Below, in pieces: positions 44,829 to 53,162 of a stretch of 64,000 nt of DNA; position 1 is the stretch's first letter, and every line of letters starts with the position of its first letter. Made by a program: the position numbers and the translations under genes. Source of the stretch: Micromonospora mirobrigensis (GTDB lineage: Bacteria; Actinomycetota; Actinomycetes; Mycobacteriales; Micromonosporaceae); the NCBI RefSeq assembly GCF_900091555.1, contig NZ_FMCX01000001.1, forward strand, positions 1 through 64,000. The letters are read 5' to 3'. Under the pieces are notes generated by a model, which was given only the letters and a program-made list of their open reading frames with translations, made no database searches and had not been told where the DNA came from.

Positions 44829-45294
44829 CGGCGAGCATCCCGTCGAGTTTGGCGTAGCCCTGGTCGACTCCGACCTCCATGCCGCTGGCCAGCCAGGCGT
44901 CCCGCGCCTCGAAGCTGTCCACCAACGACTGGGCGCGCAGCAGCGTACGACCGCCGCCGAGGTCGTCGAAGCAGAGCGTCTCCAACGCCACGCCGTCGGG
45001 TTGCCCCTCGAAGGTGAACGTCTGCACGATCCGGTCCGGGCGCACGTCGTGAAAGCAGCCGCGGAACGCGTACTCCTGGCCGTCGCGGGTGGCGACGTAG
45101 CGCCAGCTGCCGCCCGGGCGGGCGTCCCACTCCTCGATGCGGTTGTCCATCCGGTCGGGTCCCACCCACCGCGCGAACAGCTTCGGATCGGTGTGCGCCC
45201 GGAACAGCTGCTCGGGCCTGGCGTTGAACTCCCGGCGCAGCCGGATCACCGGCACCTTCGGGTCGGCCTCGATGGTGGTCTCGGCGATGTTCAT
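44815..45294 (-). CDS. SRPBCC (AHSA1-type) protein
   Basis: The 159-residue START-like protein reads IRLRREFNARPEQLFRAHTDPKLFARWVGPD and GGSWRYV, then VLETLCF-like and SGMEVGVDQGYAKLDGML at the C-terminus, typical of AHSA1-domain proteins. GAAGGGAAG lies 7 bases upstream of ATG 45294. It is coupled by a 4-base overlap to the ArsR regulator and overlaps the next gene by 14 bases. ArsR-SRPBCC pairs are common and the ligand is unknown. Confidence 0.9.
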   Translation of the reverse strand: MNIAETTIEADPKVPVIRLRREFNARPEQLFRAHTDPKLFARWVGPDRMDNRIEEWDARPGGSWRYVATRDGQEYAFRGCFHDVRPDRIVQTFTFEGQPDGVALETLCFDDLGGGRTLLRAQSLVDSFEARDAWLASGMEVGVDQGYAKLDGMLADGTV

Positions 45295-45647
45295 GCCGCG
45301 CTTCCCTTCTGGTCGTCGCTCGTGTCCTGGTCCATCTCCGCCAGCACGGCGTCGAGGCGGCGGTACCGCTCCTCGGCCTGCCGCCGGTAGCGCTCGATCC
45401 ACCCGTCCATCAGGTCGAAGACCTCCGCCTCCAGCCGCACCGGGCGGGGCTGCGGCCCCGCCGGCCGGCTCACCACCCCGGCGTCCTCCAGCACCTTAAG
45501 GTGCTTGTAGACCGCCTGGAGCGTCATCGGGTAGGGCTCGGCGAGCTGGCCGACGGTCGCGTCCCCGGCTGCCAGCCGGGTCACCATGTCCCGCCTGGTC
45601 GGGTCCGCGAGAGCCGCGAAGACCCGCGACAGCGTGTCCACCGCCAT
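45291..45647 (-). CDS. ArsR-family transcriptional regulator
   Basis: The 118-residue winged-helix protein has SRVFAALADPTRRDMVTRLAAG, VGQLAEPYPMTLQAVYKHLKVLE and DAGVVSRPAGPQPRPVRLE. No metal-binding Cys cluster is present, so it is not a classical metal sensor. ATG 45647 has GGAGG six bases upstream. It heads the operon with the SRPBCC and TIGR03086-type genes and probably represses it through the dyads upstream. Confidence 0.92.
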   Translation of the reverse strand: MAVDTLSRVFAALADPTRRDMVTRLAAGDATVGQLAEPYPMTLQAVYKHLKVLEDAGVVSRPAGPQPRPVRLEAEVFDLMDGWIERYRRQAEERYRRLDAVLAEMDQDTSDDQKGSAA

Positions 45648-45666
45648 CCGCACCTCCAGCTTTAAA

Positions 45667-45724
45667 CTCTCAAGTTGAAAGTCAACGTACCTCCTATCAC
45701 CCAACACGTCAACCAGTGGGTTGA
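45667..45724. promoter_or_regulatory. Candidate ArsR operator sites
   Basis: CTCTCAAGTTGAAAG (45667-45681) is a near-perfect dyad (6 of 7 arm positions) about 20 bases upstream of the arsR start, in an AT-rich patch. A second perfect dyad TCAACC-AGTG-GGTTGA lies at 45709-45724. Both share TCAA/TTGA half-sites, typical of an ArsR operator. Binding is inferred. Confidence 0.5.
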
Positions 45725-45793
45725 AACCGCCGATGGGAAGGGGCTCCGAGAATCACCTGGCGACCGCAAAGGATCTTCACCTAGGGTGGCGCC

Positions 45794-46231
45794 ATGGCTA
45801 GCCCGATCAAGCAGGTCCAGGTCACGTTCGACTGCGCCGAGCCTCGACGCGTCGCCCGCTTCTGGTGCGAGGCGCTGGGGTATGTCCCGCCGCCGTCGCC
45901 GGAGGGGTTCGACTCCTGGGACGACTACGAGCAGACGCTGCCGGAGGAGCAGCGCGGTGCCTGGGCGGTGGCCCAGGACCCCACCGGGGCGGGCCCCCGG
46001 CTGTACTTCCAGCGCGTCCCCGAGAGCAAGGTCGCCAAGAACCGGGTGCACCTGGACGTCCGGGTGGTCACCGGGCTGGTGGGCGAGGAGCGACTCGCCG
46101 TGCTCGCATCCGAGTCCGCCCGCCTGGAAGCCCTCGGCGCGAAGCGCGTACGACTCATGCTCGCCGACGAGGAGAACGAGTCGTGCCTCGTCATGCAGGA
46201 CGTCGAGGGCAACGAGTTCTGCCTCGACTAG
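45794..46231 (+). CDS. VOC-family (glyoxalase-like) protein
   Basis: The 145-residue protein has the VOC fold pattern (QVTFDCAEPRRVARFWCEALGY at the start and CLVMQDVEGNEFCLD at the end). It is of the Glyoxalase_6 type often used as a dioxygenase-like or resistance protein. No definite metal triad is visible. It is transcribed away from the ArsR operon across a 146-base gap holding the operator dyads. Confidence 0.88.
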   Translation: MASPIKQVQVTFDCAEPRRVARFWCEALGYVPPPSPEGFDSWDDYEQTLPEEQRGAWAVAQDPTGAGPRLYFQRVPESKVAKNRVHLDVRVVTGLVGEERLAVLASESARLEALGAKRVRLMLADEENESCLVMQDVEGNEFCLD

Positions 46232-46269
46232 GCGGGTCGCGGGCGCCCGACAACCACCGCTGCTCGGCC

Positions 46270-46944
46270 TCAGCCTGGCGATGGCTGTCCTGCACGCCCT
46301 GCTGTCCCGAGATAGCCGGTCAGCCGGTCGGCGAGCTGCTTCGGCCGGCTGAGCGCCACGGTGTGGCCGCCGTCGACCTCGTCCGGGACGACGCCGAGCC
46401 GGTCGGCGGCCACCCGGCGCACGAAGTCCGCCGGGAAGAACCGGTCGTCGCGGGCCAGGAGCACCTTCGTCGGCACGTCCGGCCAGGCGGCCAGCGGCCA
46501 CGGCTCGTTCCACTCCGCGCTGACCTGCTGACGGACGTGTGACGGGGCCTCGGCCACGAGCTCGGCCGGCACGCCGTTGTAGAACTGCTCGGCCTCGCTG
46601 AGCCCCTCCGGGCTGCGGTAGCCGGTGGCGTCCCACCAGTCCCCCGGCTTCTCGCCGGGGCGCGGGATCATCGGGGTGAGCAGGACGAGCAGCCGCACCG
46701 GCAGCTCGTCGGCGACCAGCGGCGCGGTGAAGCAACCGTACGACTGGCCGACGACCACCAGGTCGGTGTGGTCGCCGATCGCGTCGACGACCGTCCGGCC
46801 GAACTCGGCGAGCCCCGCCGACTCGTCGTCGATGGGCAGCTCCGGCACGACCACGTCGTGCCCCCGGGCGGTCAGCTCGGACGCCAGCAGGTGCCAGTCC
46901 CAGGCGCTGCCTCCGCCGCCGTGGATCAGAACGAAAGTGGCCAT
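46270..46944 (-). CDS. Alpha/beta hydrolase
   Basis: The 224-residue protein starts MATFVLIHGGGGSAWDWHLL (oxyanion-hole HGG), has the nucleophile elbow VVGQSYGCF (Ser), an acid near LLARDDRFFP and the catalytic His in DEVDGGHTVALSRP. These are all the residues of a small esterase-like hydrolase. ATG 46944 agrees with homologues better than the upstream 46974 start. It lies tail to tail with the VOC gene. Confidence 0.9.
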   Translation of the reverse strand: MATFVLIHGGGGSAWDWHLLASELTARGHDVVVPELPIDDESAGLAEFGRTVVDAIGDHTDLVVVGQSYGCFTAPLVADELPVRLLVLLTPMIPRPGEKPGDWWDATGYRSPEGLSEAEQFYNGVPAELVAEAPSHVRQQVSAEWNEPWPLAAWPDVPTKVLLARDDRFFPADFVRRVAADRLGVVPDEVDGGHTVALSRPKQLADRLTGYLGTAGRAGQPSPG

Positions 46945-47025
46945 GCCCCGCAGACTCACACAGGGGTACGACATCCGACCGCATCAGGGCGATGAGTTCC
47001 GCGTCCCGCTGGAGTCGACCCTGTC

Positions 47026-47898
47026 ATGACGAAGACGCACACCCTGGAGACCGCCGGGGCCGACATCGTGTACGACGTGCGCGGCCCGCTGCCCACCGCC
47101 GACCGGCGACCACCACTGTTTCTGATCGCGCAGCCGATGACCGCCGACGGCTTCACCGCCCTGGCCGCGCAGCTACCCGATCGCACCGTGGTCACGTACG
47201 ACCCCCGCGGCCTCGGTCGCAGCGTCCGCAAGGACGGCCGGATCGACCACGACCCCGAGGTCCAGGCGACCGACGTCCACGCCCTTGTCGAAGCGCTCGG
47301 TGGTGGACCGGTCGAGATGTTCGCCAGCAGCGGTGGCGCGGTGACCGCGCTGGCGCTGGTGACGGCGCATCCGCACGACGTGAGCACCCTGGTGGCGCAC
47401 GAGCCGCCACTGATCCCCGTGCTCCCGGACGCCGAGGCCGCCGAGCGGGCCTTCGGCCGCGTCCGGAGCGCCTACCAGGCCGACGGATCGAACGCCGGCA
47501 TGGCCGCCTTCATCGCCATGACGTCGTGGCCGGGCGAGTTCACCGACGAGTACTTCGCCGCGCCCCCGCCGGACCCCGCCCGGTTCGGCATGCCGGGCGA
47601 GGACGACGGCTCGCGGGACGATCCTCTGCTCTCCGACCGGTCCCGGGCGGTCAGCGGCTACCGCCCCCGGGTCGACGCCCTGACCGCCGCGCCGACCCGC
47701 ATCGTGATCGCGGTCGGCGAGGAGTCCGCCGGCACCTTCACCGCTCGGACCTCGGTGGCCACCGCCGAGCTGCTCGGGCAGGAGCCGACCGTGTTCCCCA
47801 GTCACCACGGCGGGTTCCTCGGTGCCGACTCCGGCTACCCGGGCCGGCCCGAGGCCTTCGCGCGCAAGCTGCGCGAGGTCCTGGACCGGCACCGCTGA
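47026..47898 (+). CDS. Alpha/beta hydrolase
   Basis: The 290-residue protein has a nucleophile elbow of the form FASSGGAV and PRGLGRS upstream, with a His in SHHGGFLG near the C-terminus. The oxyanion segment reads LIAQPMTADG rather than HG. It is divergent from the other hydrolase at 46270-46944 and may act on a different ester, amide or haloalkane. It is divergently transcribed from that gene with an 81-base spacer. Confidence 0.86.
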   Translation: MTKTHTLETAGADIVYDVRGPLPTADRRPPLFLIAQPMTADGFTALAAQLPDRTVVTYDPRGLGRSVRKDGRIDHDPEVQATDVHALVEALGGGPVEMFASSGGAVTALALVTAHPHDVSTLVAHEPPLIPVLPDAEAAERAFGRVRSAYQADGSNAGMAAFIAMTSWPGEFTDEYFAAPPPDPARFGMPGEDDGSRDDPLLSDRSRAVSGYRPRVDALTAAPTRIVIAVGEESAGTFTARTSVATAELLGQEPTVFPSHHGGFLGADSGYPGRPEAFARKLREVLDRHR

Positions 47899-47937
47899 GG
47901 GCGATCCGATGTCACAGGGCGGCGGTAGCCTGCCGTC

Positions 47938-48543
47938 ATGCCGAGCGCCGAGCTGAATGAGTTGATCGTCGCGGACGCCGACGCGCTGCGCGACTGGCTG
48001 TCGACCCACCACGCCACCTCTCCCGGGGTCTGGCTCGCCCTGACGAAGAAGGGCGGCACGGTCACCACGCTGACCTGGCAGCAGGCGGTCGACGAGGCGC
48101 TCTGCTTCGGCTGGATCGACGGGCAGGCCCGCCGGCGGGACGAGGAGACCTCCTGGATCCGGTTCACCCCCCGCCGGCCCGGCAGCTCCTGGTCCCAGCG
48201 GAACGTCGCCCACGTGGCCCGGCTGGAGGAGCAGGGTCGGATGCGGCCCTCGGGCCGGGCCGCGGTGGAGGCCGCCAAGGCGGACGGCCGGTGGGCGGCG
48301 GCCTACGCGCCGCCGTCGGAGGCGGTGGTGCCGGCGGATCTCCGGGACGCCATCGCCGCCAACCCCGCCGCCCAGGCCATGTTCGACGTGCTCACGAAGA
48401 CCAACCGGTTCTCGCTCATCCACCGCGTGAACGCCGTCAAGCGGGCGGAGACCCGCCAACGCAAGATCGCCGAGTTCGTCGCCATGCTGGCCCGCCAGGA
48501 GACCATCCACCCGCAGAAGGCCAGACCCACACGGACGCCGTAG
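47938..48543 (+). CDS. YdeI/OmpD-associated family protein
   Basis: The 201-residue protein shows ALRDWLSTHHATSPGVWLALTKKG, DEALCFGWIDGQARRRDEET and FTPRRPGSSWSQRN, the YdeI pattern, and an Arg/Lys-rich C-terminus. These cytoplasmic proteins are linked to antimicrobial peptide tolerance in Bacillus by name only, and the biochemical role is unknown. It follows the hydrolase gene by 39 bases on the same strand. Confidence 0.88.
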   Translation: MPSAELNELIVADADALRDWLSTHHATSPGVWLALTKKGGTVTTLTWQQAVDEALCFGWIDGQARRRDEETSWIRFTPRRPGSSWSQRNVAHVARLEEQGRMRPSGRAAVEAAKADGRWAAAYAPPSEAVVPADLRDAIAANPAAQAMFDVLTKTNRFSLIHRVNAVKRAETRQRKIAEFVAMLARQETIHPQKARPTRTP

Positions 48544-48593
48544 TCGGGCACCTTCACCACCGGGGGACGTGACGGGGGCACTACCGTTGCGGC

Positions 48594-49079
48594 GTGCAGA
48601 TCCGTTTCGACGTACCCGCCGATCCCGCCTATCCGGGCCGGGTGGCCGCCGCCCTCGGCGCCGTCCGGCTGCGCCGGTTCGCCCGGATCGGCGCGGCGCT
48701 GGCGGCGGCCGGCGTCGTCGGCTTCGCCGTCGCGCCGGGTGGCCGGTTCTCGTCGCTGTGGACGACGCTGGTCGTGGCCGGTGTGTTGTCGATGCTCTAT
48801 CCGTCGTGGGTGCGCTGGCGCGCCCGGCGCCGCTCCGGTGACTACGCCGTCGAGGGCGGCTACGAGATCACCGACCACAACATCATGATGCGCAGCGGCT
48901 CGGAGTCCAGCGGCATCGCCTGGGACGGGGTCACCGAGGTCCGCGACACCCCCGGCTTCTGGATCGTGTACGTCGGCCGGATGCCGGCCACCGTGATCCC
49001 CCGCGACCTGATGTCCAGCGGGGACGCCGAGACGCTGCGCGCCTTCATGACCGATCGGGGGCTGCTACCGAGTCGGTAG
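48594..49079 (+). CDS. YcxB-like two-helix membrane protein
   Basis: The 161-residue protein has two hydrophobic helices (GAALAAAGVVGFAVAPGG and TTLVVAGVLSMLYPSWV) followed by a PH-like domain with EITDHNIMMRSGSESSGIAWDGVTEVRDTPGFWIVYV, matching the YcxB C-terminal domain. GTG 48594 is the start. It is the last of three plus-strand genes from 47026. The function is unknown. Confidence 0.82.
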   Translation: MQIRFDVPADPAYPGRVAAALGAVRLRRFARIGAALAAAGVVGFAVAPGGRFSSLWTTLVVAGVLSMLYPSWVRWRARRRSGDYAVEGGYEITDHNIMMRSGSESSGIAWDGVTEVRDTPGFWIVYVGRMPATVIPRDLMSSGDAETLRAFMTDRGLLPSR

Positions 49080-49156
49080 TCGGTCGGGCTCGCAGGCGGC
49101 CGGCGACGCCGGCGGCCGGATCGGTCGGACGGTGAAGGTGGACGTGATGACACGCC

Positions 49157-50107
49157 TCAGTCTGCGACGTGGATGACGATCTTGCCACGGCGTTTGGCGG
49201 TCTCGAGCGCCTCGTAACCTGAGCGCGTCTCAGTCAGTGGTAGTACGCGGTCCAGCACCGGCTTCAACCGGCCGTCGTCGACGAGTTCGGCGATGGAGTG
49301 CAACGCGTCCCGGTCGGGCTCGACGATGAAGTACAGACCGCGAACCCCATGCCGGGCGGCTTCGTGCTGGTCGGGTGGGGTGACGAGGGAGACCAGGACA
49401 CCGCCCGGCTTCAGGACCGACCAGGACCGCGACTGCGTCGCTCCACCCACAAGATCAACGACTACGTCCACGTCGCGGACATGCTCCTCGAAGCGGTCGT
49501 GCGCGTAGTCGATGACCTGCTCGGCACCCAGACCCTTGACGAATTCCAGGTCGGCCGCCGCCGCCGTGGCGCTCACCCGGGCACCGAGACCGGCCGCGAG
49601 CTGCACCACGTAGATCCCCACGCCGCCGGCGCCGCCCTGCACCAGAACGCGCTGGCCGGCCTGAAGGTCGGCGTGGTCCACCAGTGCCTGCCAGGCGCTC
49701 AACGCGGCCAGTGGAAGCGCCGCGGCCTGGTCGTGGTCGACGCTGGCCGGCTTGGCCGCCAGGACGTGCGCGGGCAGGGCGACGTACTCGGCGGCTGCGC
49801 CATCGCGGTTGAAGGGGATCAACCCGTACACGGCCGCGCCCTCGGCGGGGCTCTCCACCTCCACCCCGGAGGCCGCGACCACGCCGGAGAACTCGTGCGA
49901 CGGGATGATCGGAGTGCGCTCCGGTCCTGACCCGTCCAAACTGTGCGTCCAGGTTGCCGACCAGGTCAGCTCGGTGGGCGTCATCGAAGCGGCCTTCACC
50001 GCCACCAGCACCTCCCCGGGCCCCGGCTCGGGCCGCGGCACCTCCTCGTACACGAGTTGCTCCGGTCCGCCCCTGCTATGAGCTCTCACGGCATGCATCG
50101 TGCTCAT
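49157..50107 (-). CDS. NADP-dependent medium-chain oxidoreductase (quinone-reductase-like)
   Basis: The 316-residue MDR protein has PSHEFSGVV, LPLAALSAWQALVDHADLQAG, QRVLVQGGAGGVGIYVVQLAAGLG (nucleotide-binding) and VVDLVGGATQ. No zinc-binding Cys are present, consistent with zeta-crystallin-type reductases. GAAGGAG lies upstream of ATG 50107; ATG 50098 is an alternative. Codon choice here is less GC3-biased than in neighbours. Confidence 0.9.
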   Translation of the reverse strand: MSTMHAVRAHSRGGPEQLVYEEVPRPEPGPGEVLVAVKAASMTPTELTWSATWTHSLDGSGPERTPIIPSHEFSGVVAASGVEVESPAEGAAVYGLIPFNRDGAAAEYVALPAHVLAAKPASVDHDQAAALPLAALSAWQALVDHADLQAGQRVLVQGGAGGVGIYVVQLAAGLGARVSATAAAADLEFVKGLGAEQVIDYAHDRFEEHVRDVDVVVDLVGGATQSRSWSVLKPGGVLVSLVTPPDQHEAARHGVRGLYFIVEPDRDALHSIAELVDDGRLKPVLDRVLPLTETRSGYEALETAKRRGKIVIHVAD

Positions 50108-50622
50108 CCGACGCCTGCTCCTTCCGACCATGTTCGATCGGCCCACCGGCCTGTCCCGGGGATGCGCCGAACGCCAAGACCGGCATCATCCAACGGCCCG
50201 GCAGCCGCCTACCTGAAATCGGCGACTCCTTACCCCTTCGGGTAGGAAGCGCGGGGGTGCGGCTGTCGGCACCTGAGCCGGCGGCCAGGTGACCACTTCG
50301 GGTGATGCTCCTGTGGACGTCCCGAGGGCCACGCCACCGGCTCGACGGGCGCCAGCCCCTGCACGCCGGGTGGCATCCGCTGCTCGGAAGGGGTCGCCGA
50401 CGCCCGGAACCTGACCTCCGTCGAGGTCGGGAACTGCGGAGCGGCGGCAGTCACCGCCGGCACCGACGCGACGTTCCCAGAGGGTGGCCGACCCCTCGTG
50501 GAGACGCGACTCCGCCGAGTTGACGCTGCGCGGGCTCGCCTGGTGATAGCAAGGGCAGGGCGGGCGCAGACCGCCCTCGATCCGCTCCGGGCCGAGCTTC
50601 TCGGGATGAAAAGGAGACGGTT
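50108..50622. other. 515-base intergenic region without recognised gene
   Basis: Frames here are short or non-conserved. A TACCC-CTTC-GGGTA hairpin lies near 50230-50245 and a GGGCAGGGCGGGC tract near 50550. I could not match a riboswitch, tRNA or small RNA. The right end holds the AAGGAG ribosome binding site of the DUF4396 gene (50611-50616). A promoter must exist for that gene but no -10/-35 pair is clear. Confidence 0.4.
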
Positions 50623-51321
50623 CTGCAACCGACATGGCTCGTCGCGCTCTCGTGGGTTGTGCTGGCAGTGGGTGTCGTCAGCGCCGTCGTCATCGTTGTC
50701 GACCTCCTTGTCCTGCGGTATCGCCAGCCGGCCAGGGTCATGGAGATCGTCTGGCCGGCAACCGCGCTCTACTTCGGCCCGGCAGCCGTCCTGGCCTACC
50801 GACAGTGGGGTAGACCTCAGGCTCCCCGGTGGCTGGAGCGGCACCGCACCCCGCCCAGGACGCCGCGACATGCTGTCACGACGATCGAAACGCTGCACTG
50901 CGCGACGCACTGCGTGCTGGGCGCCATCATTGCCACCGTTGTCGTCTTCGCCCTGAGTCTCGAACTGTTCGGCAGAAGATTGTGGCCGGAATTCATCGGT
51001 GACTACCTGGCCGCAGCGATGGTGGGCCTTGCGTTCCGCTACTTCACCGAAGCCGGTACGCGTGGTCGAAGAGCATTGGCCGCAATACGGAGGTTTCTCA
51101 AGGGAGACCTACTGAGCGTGTCCGTCTTCGAGTTCGCCCTGTTGGGCTGGCTGGCGCTGATGGAGTTGATGGTTTTCCACGAGACTCTGCATCCCAGTAG
51201 TCCGGTGTTCTGGCTCATTGTCCAGATCGGGTCGATCATCGGCTTCTTCGCCGCTTGGCGGCCAACGCTGTGGCTGATCCGTCACGGCGCCAAAGAAGAG
51301 CTGCTGAGCACGCCGCAGTAG
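50623..51321 (+). CDS. DUF4396 membrane protein with probable CTG start
   Basis: The conserved N-terminus QPTWLVALSWVVLAVGVVSA is in frame from the CTG at 50623, which follows AAGGAG by six bases. The first canonical start, GTG 50659, would remove part of the first helix and has no ribosome binding site. From CTG the product has 232 residues. Motifs VWPATALYFGPAAVLAYRQWG, CATHCVLGAIIA, and SVSVFEFALLGWLALMEL fit DUF4396 (about five helices, with His/Cys in the third). The function is unknown, possibly metal- or copper-related. Confidence 0.82.
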   Translation: MQPTWLVALSWVVLAVGVVSAVVIVVDLLVLRYRQPARVMEIVWPATALYFGPAAVLAYRQWGRPQAPRWLERHRTPPRTPRHAVTTIETLHCATHCVLGAIIATVVVFALSLELFGRRLWPEFIGDYLAAAMVGLAFRYFTEAGTRGRRALAAIRRFLKGDLLSVSVFEFALLGWLALMELMVFHETLHPSSPVFWLIVQIGSIIGFFAAWRPTLWLIRHGAKEELLSTPQ

Positions 51322-51329
51322 GCGGCACC

Positions 51330-52880
51330 TCAGTCGGGGCTGTGGTCCACCGTACGGCGGGGACCGGTGAACCACTTCCGTGCCGAGGCCCACCACCACA
51401 CCGCCACCCCGAGCAGCACCCCGCCCACGGCCAGCGGCGCGTAGTTCACCGCCGACCAGGTGAAGTCGGCGTGCCCGGGCACCCCGGCCGGCACGATCGG
51501 CAGCACGAAGTAGACCGAGATGACCGCGATCTCCACCACCGCGATCCAGCCGAGCAGCCGGTACCGCCGGCCGAGCGTCCACGGCCCGGGAACGAACCGG
51601 TCACCCAACCGCAGCCGCAGGAAGATCGGGATCAGGAAGGACAGGTAGAGCCCGATCACCGCCACCGAGACCACCGCGTAGAAGGCGACCGGCACGCCGC
51701 CGGACTGGTACAGCGCGGGCAGGGTGAGCACCAGGCCGGCCAGCGTCGCACCGATGATGGCGTTCACCGGCGTGCCGTTGCGGTCCACCCGGGACCAGAG
51801 CCGCCAGCCGGGGACCGCCCGGTCGCGGCTGAACGCGTACGCCATCCGGCTCATCGAGGTCACGCAGCTCATCCCGCAGAAGAACTGCCCGATCGTCGAG
51901 ATGATGATCACCGTCTTGAAGAAGAACGGGGTCAGCGCGGATTCGAAGATCGCCCCGGAGAAGCCGCCCGCGTCGTTGATCGCGTCCACGTCGGTGGCGG
52001 CGAAGAGGAACGCCAGCAGCAGGATCCAGCCGCCGACCGCCGAGTAGGCGATCGACCGCCACAGCCCCTGGGCGGCGGCCTTGGACGCGCCCCGGGTCTC
52101 CTCGGAGACGTGCGCGCAGGCGTCGAAGCCGGTGATCGTGTACTGGGTGAGCAGGAAACCCAGCGGCAGGACGTAGAACCAGAAGGTCAGCCCGCCGCTG
52201 TCGCCGTCGCCGAAGCCCGAGTTGTTGAACCGCTCGGTGAAGACGAACCGGAAGCTCTGGTGGTCGTCGGGGACGAGCAGCAGGATGGCCACCACGGCCG
52301 CCGCGCCGGCCACGTGCCACCAGACCGAGACGTTCTGGAGTACGTCGATGATCCGGTGCCCGAAGATGTTGATCAGCCCGTGCAGGGCCAGGATGACCAC
52401 GAAGAGGCCGAAGGTCTGGGTGAGCGTCCCCGCCCAGCCGTCGAAGAGCGCCGACAGGGTCAGGTTGAGGAAGGTGGCGCAGCCGTAGTCGACCGACGCG
52501 GTGACCGCCACCAGGCCGATCAGGTTGAGCCAACCGGTGAACCAGCCGTGCACCGGGCGCCCCATCGTCGCCGCCCACCAGTAGATCCCGCCCGCCGTCG
52601 GGTACGCCGACACCAGCTCCGCCATGCAGAAGCCGATGATGAGGATGAACAGCGAGATCAGCGGCCAGCCCCAGGAGATGGCGACCGGGCCGCCGTTGTT
52701 CCACGCCTGGCCGAACGTGGTGAAACAGCCGGCCAGGATCGAGATGATCGAGAACGAGATGGCGAAGTTGGAGAAGCCGCTCCACTTGCGGTGCAACTCC
52801 TGTCGGTAACCGAGTTCGGCGAGCCGTCGGGCGTCGTCGTCCATCGGTTGCTCGGCGGTCGGCACGGGCGTCGTGGCCAC
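51330..52880 (-). CDS. APC-family amino acid/amine permease
   Basis: The 516-residue protein has about twelve helices with the APC signature FSNFAISFSIISILAGCFTTF (helix 1), ELVSAYPTAGGIYWWAA and FDACAHVSEETRGASKAA, typical of GABA/amino-acid permeases (AmAT/ACT type). N- and C-termini are polar. It converges with the DUF4396 gene and is 282 bases downstream of the UbiA gene. A substrate (GABA, ethanolamine or polyamine) is possible but not shown. Confidence 0.92.
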   Translation of the reverse strand: MATTPVPTAEQPMDDDARRLAELGYRQELHRKWSGFSNFAISFSIISILAGCFTTFGQAWNNGGPVAISWGWPLISLFILIIGFCMAELVSAYPTAGGIYWWAATMGRPVHGWFTGWLNLIGLVAVTASVDYGCATFLNLTLSALFDGWAGTLTQTFGLFVVILALHGLINIFGHRIIDVLQNVSVWWHVAGAAAVVAILLLVPDDHQSFRFVFTERFNNSGFGDGDSGGLTFWFYVLPLGFLLTQYTITGFDACAHVSEETRGASKAAAQGLWRSIAYSAVGGWILLLAFLFAATDVDAINDAGGFSGAIFESALTPFFFKTVIIISTIGQFFCGMSCVTSMSRMAYAFSRDRAVPGWRLWSRVDRNGTPVNAIIGATLAGLVLTLPALYQSGGVPVAFYAVVSVAVIGLYLSFLIPIFLRLRLGDRFVPGPWTLGRRYRLLGWIAVVEIAVISVYFVLPIVPAGVPGHADFTWSAVNYAPLAVGGVLLGVAVWWWASARKWFTGPRRTVDHSPD

Positions 52881-53059
52881 TGCACACCTCCTCGAGGTGA
52901 TCCCCGGTACGAGTGCGCCCGAGTCTGCTCCCGCTGCTGACGATGGTCAATCAGTTGCCCGTGCCGAACTCGCTAATTGCGTTGCCCCCACGTCCCGCCG
53001 CCGGCATCCTTGAAGCCGTGACCAGGCCCGATCGCGACGGGCCTTCCCCCGGGCGCTCG

Positions 53060-53148
53060 GCACCGCCCGGTGCGCGGCGGCGCGGGGCGTCCACCTCTCT
53101 CTCGGGTACGGCGGTCCGCCGTACCACCCGGACACCCCGCGCCGCCGC
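53060..53148 (-). terminator. Compound hairpin downstream of ubiA
   Basis: Three nested or adjacent dyads: outer 19-nt arms 53074-53092 / 53130-53148 (one mismatch), an inner perfect 10-bp palindromic arm pair GGTACGGCGG (53105-53114) / CCGCCGTACC (53116-53125), and a separate GCACCG-CC-CGGTGC stem (53060-53073). The block begins 14 bases after the ubiA stop. There is no T tract. It is likely a terminator or RNA-stability element. Confidence 0.55.
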
Positions 53149-53162
53149 ATCCGGCCGACCCC

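Noticed and set aside
50230..50910. A 226-codon minus-strand frame in the gap before DUF4396
   Set aside because: Low-complexity product, partly antisense to the DUF4396 gene, no ribosome binding site.
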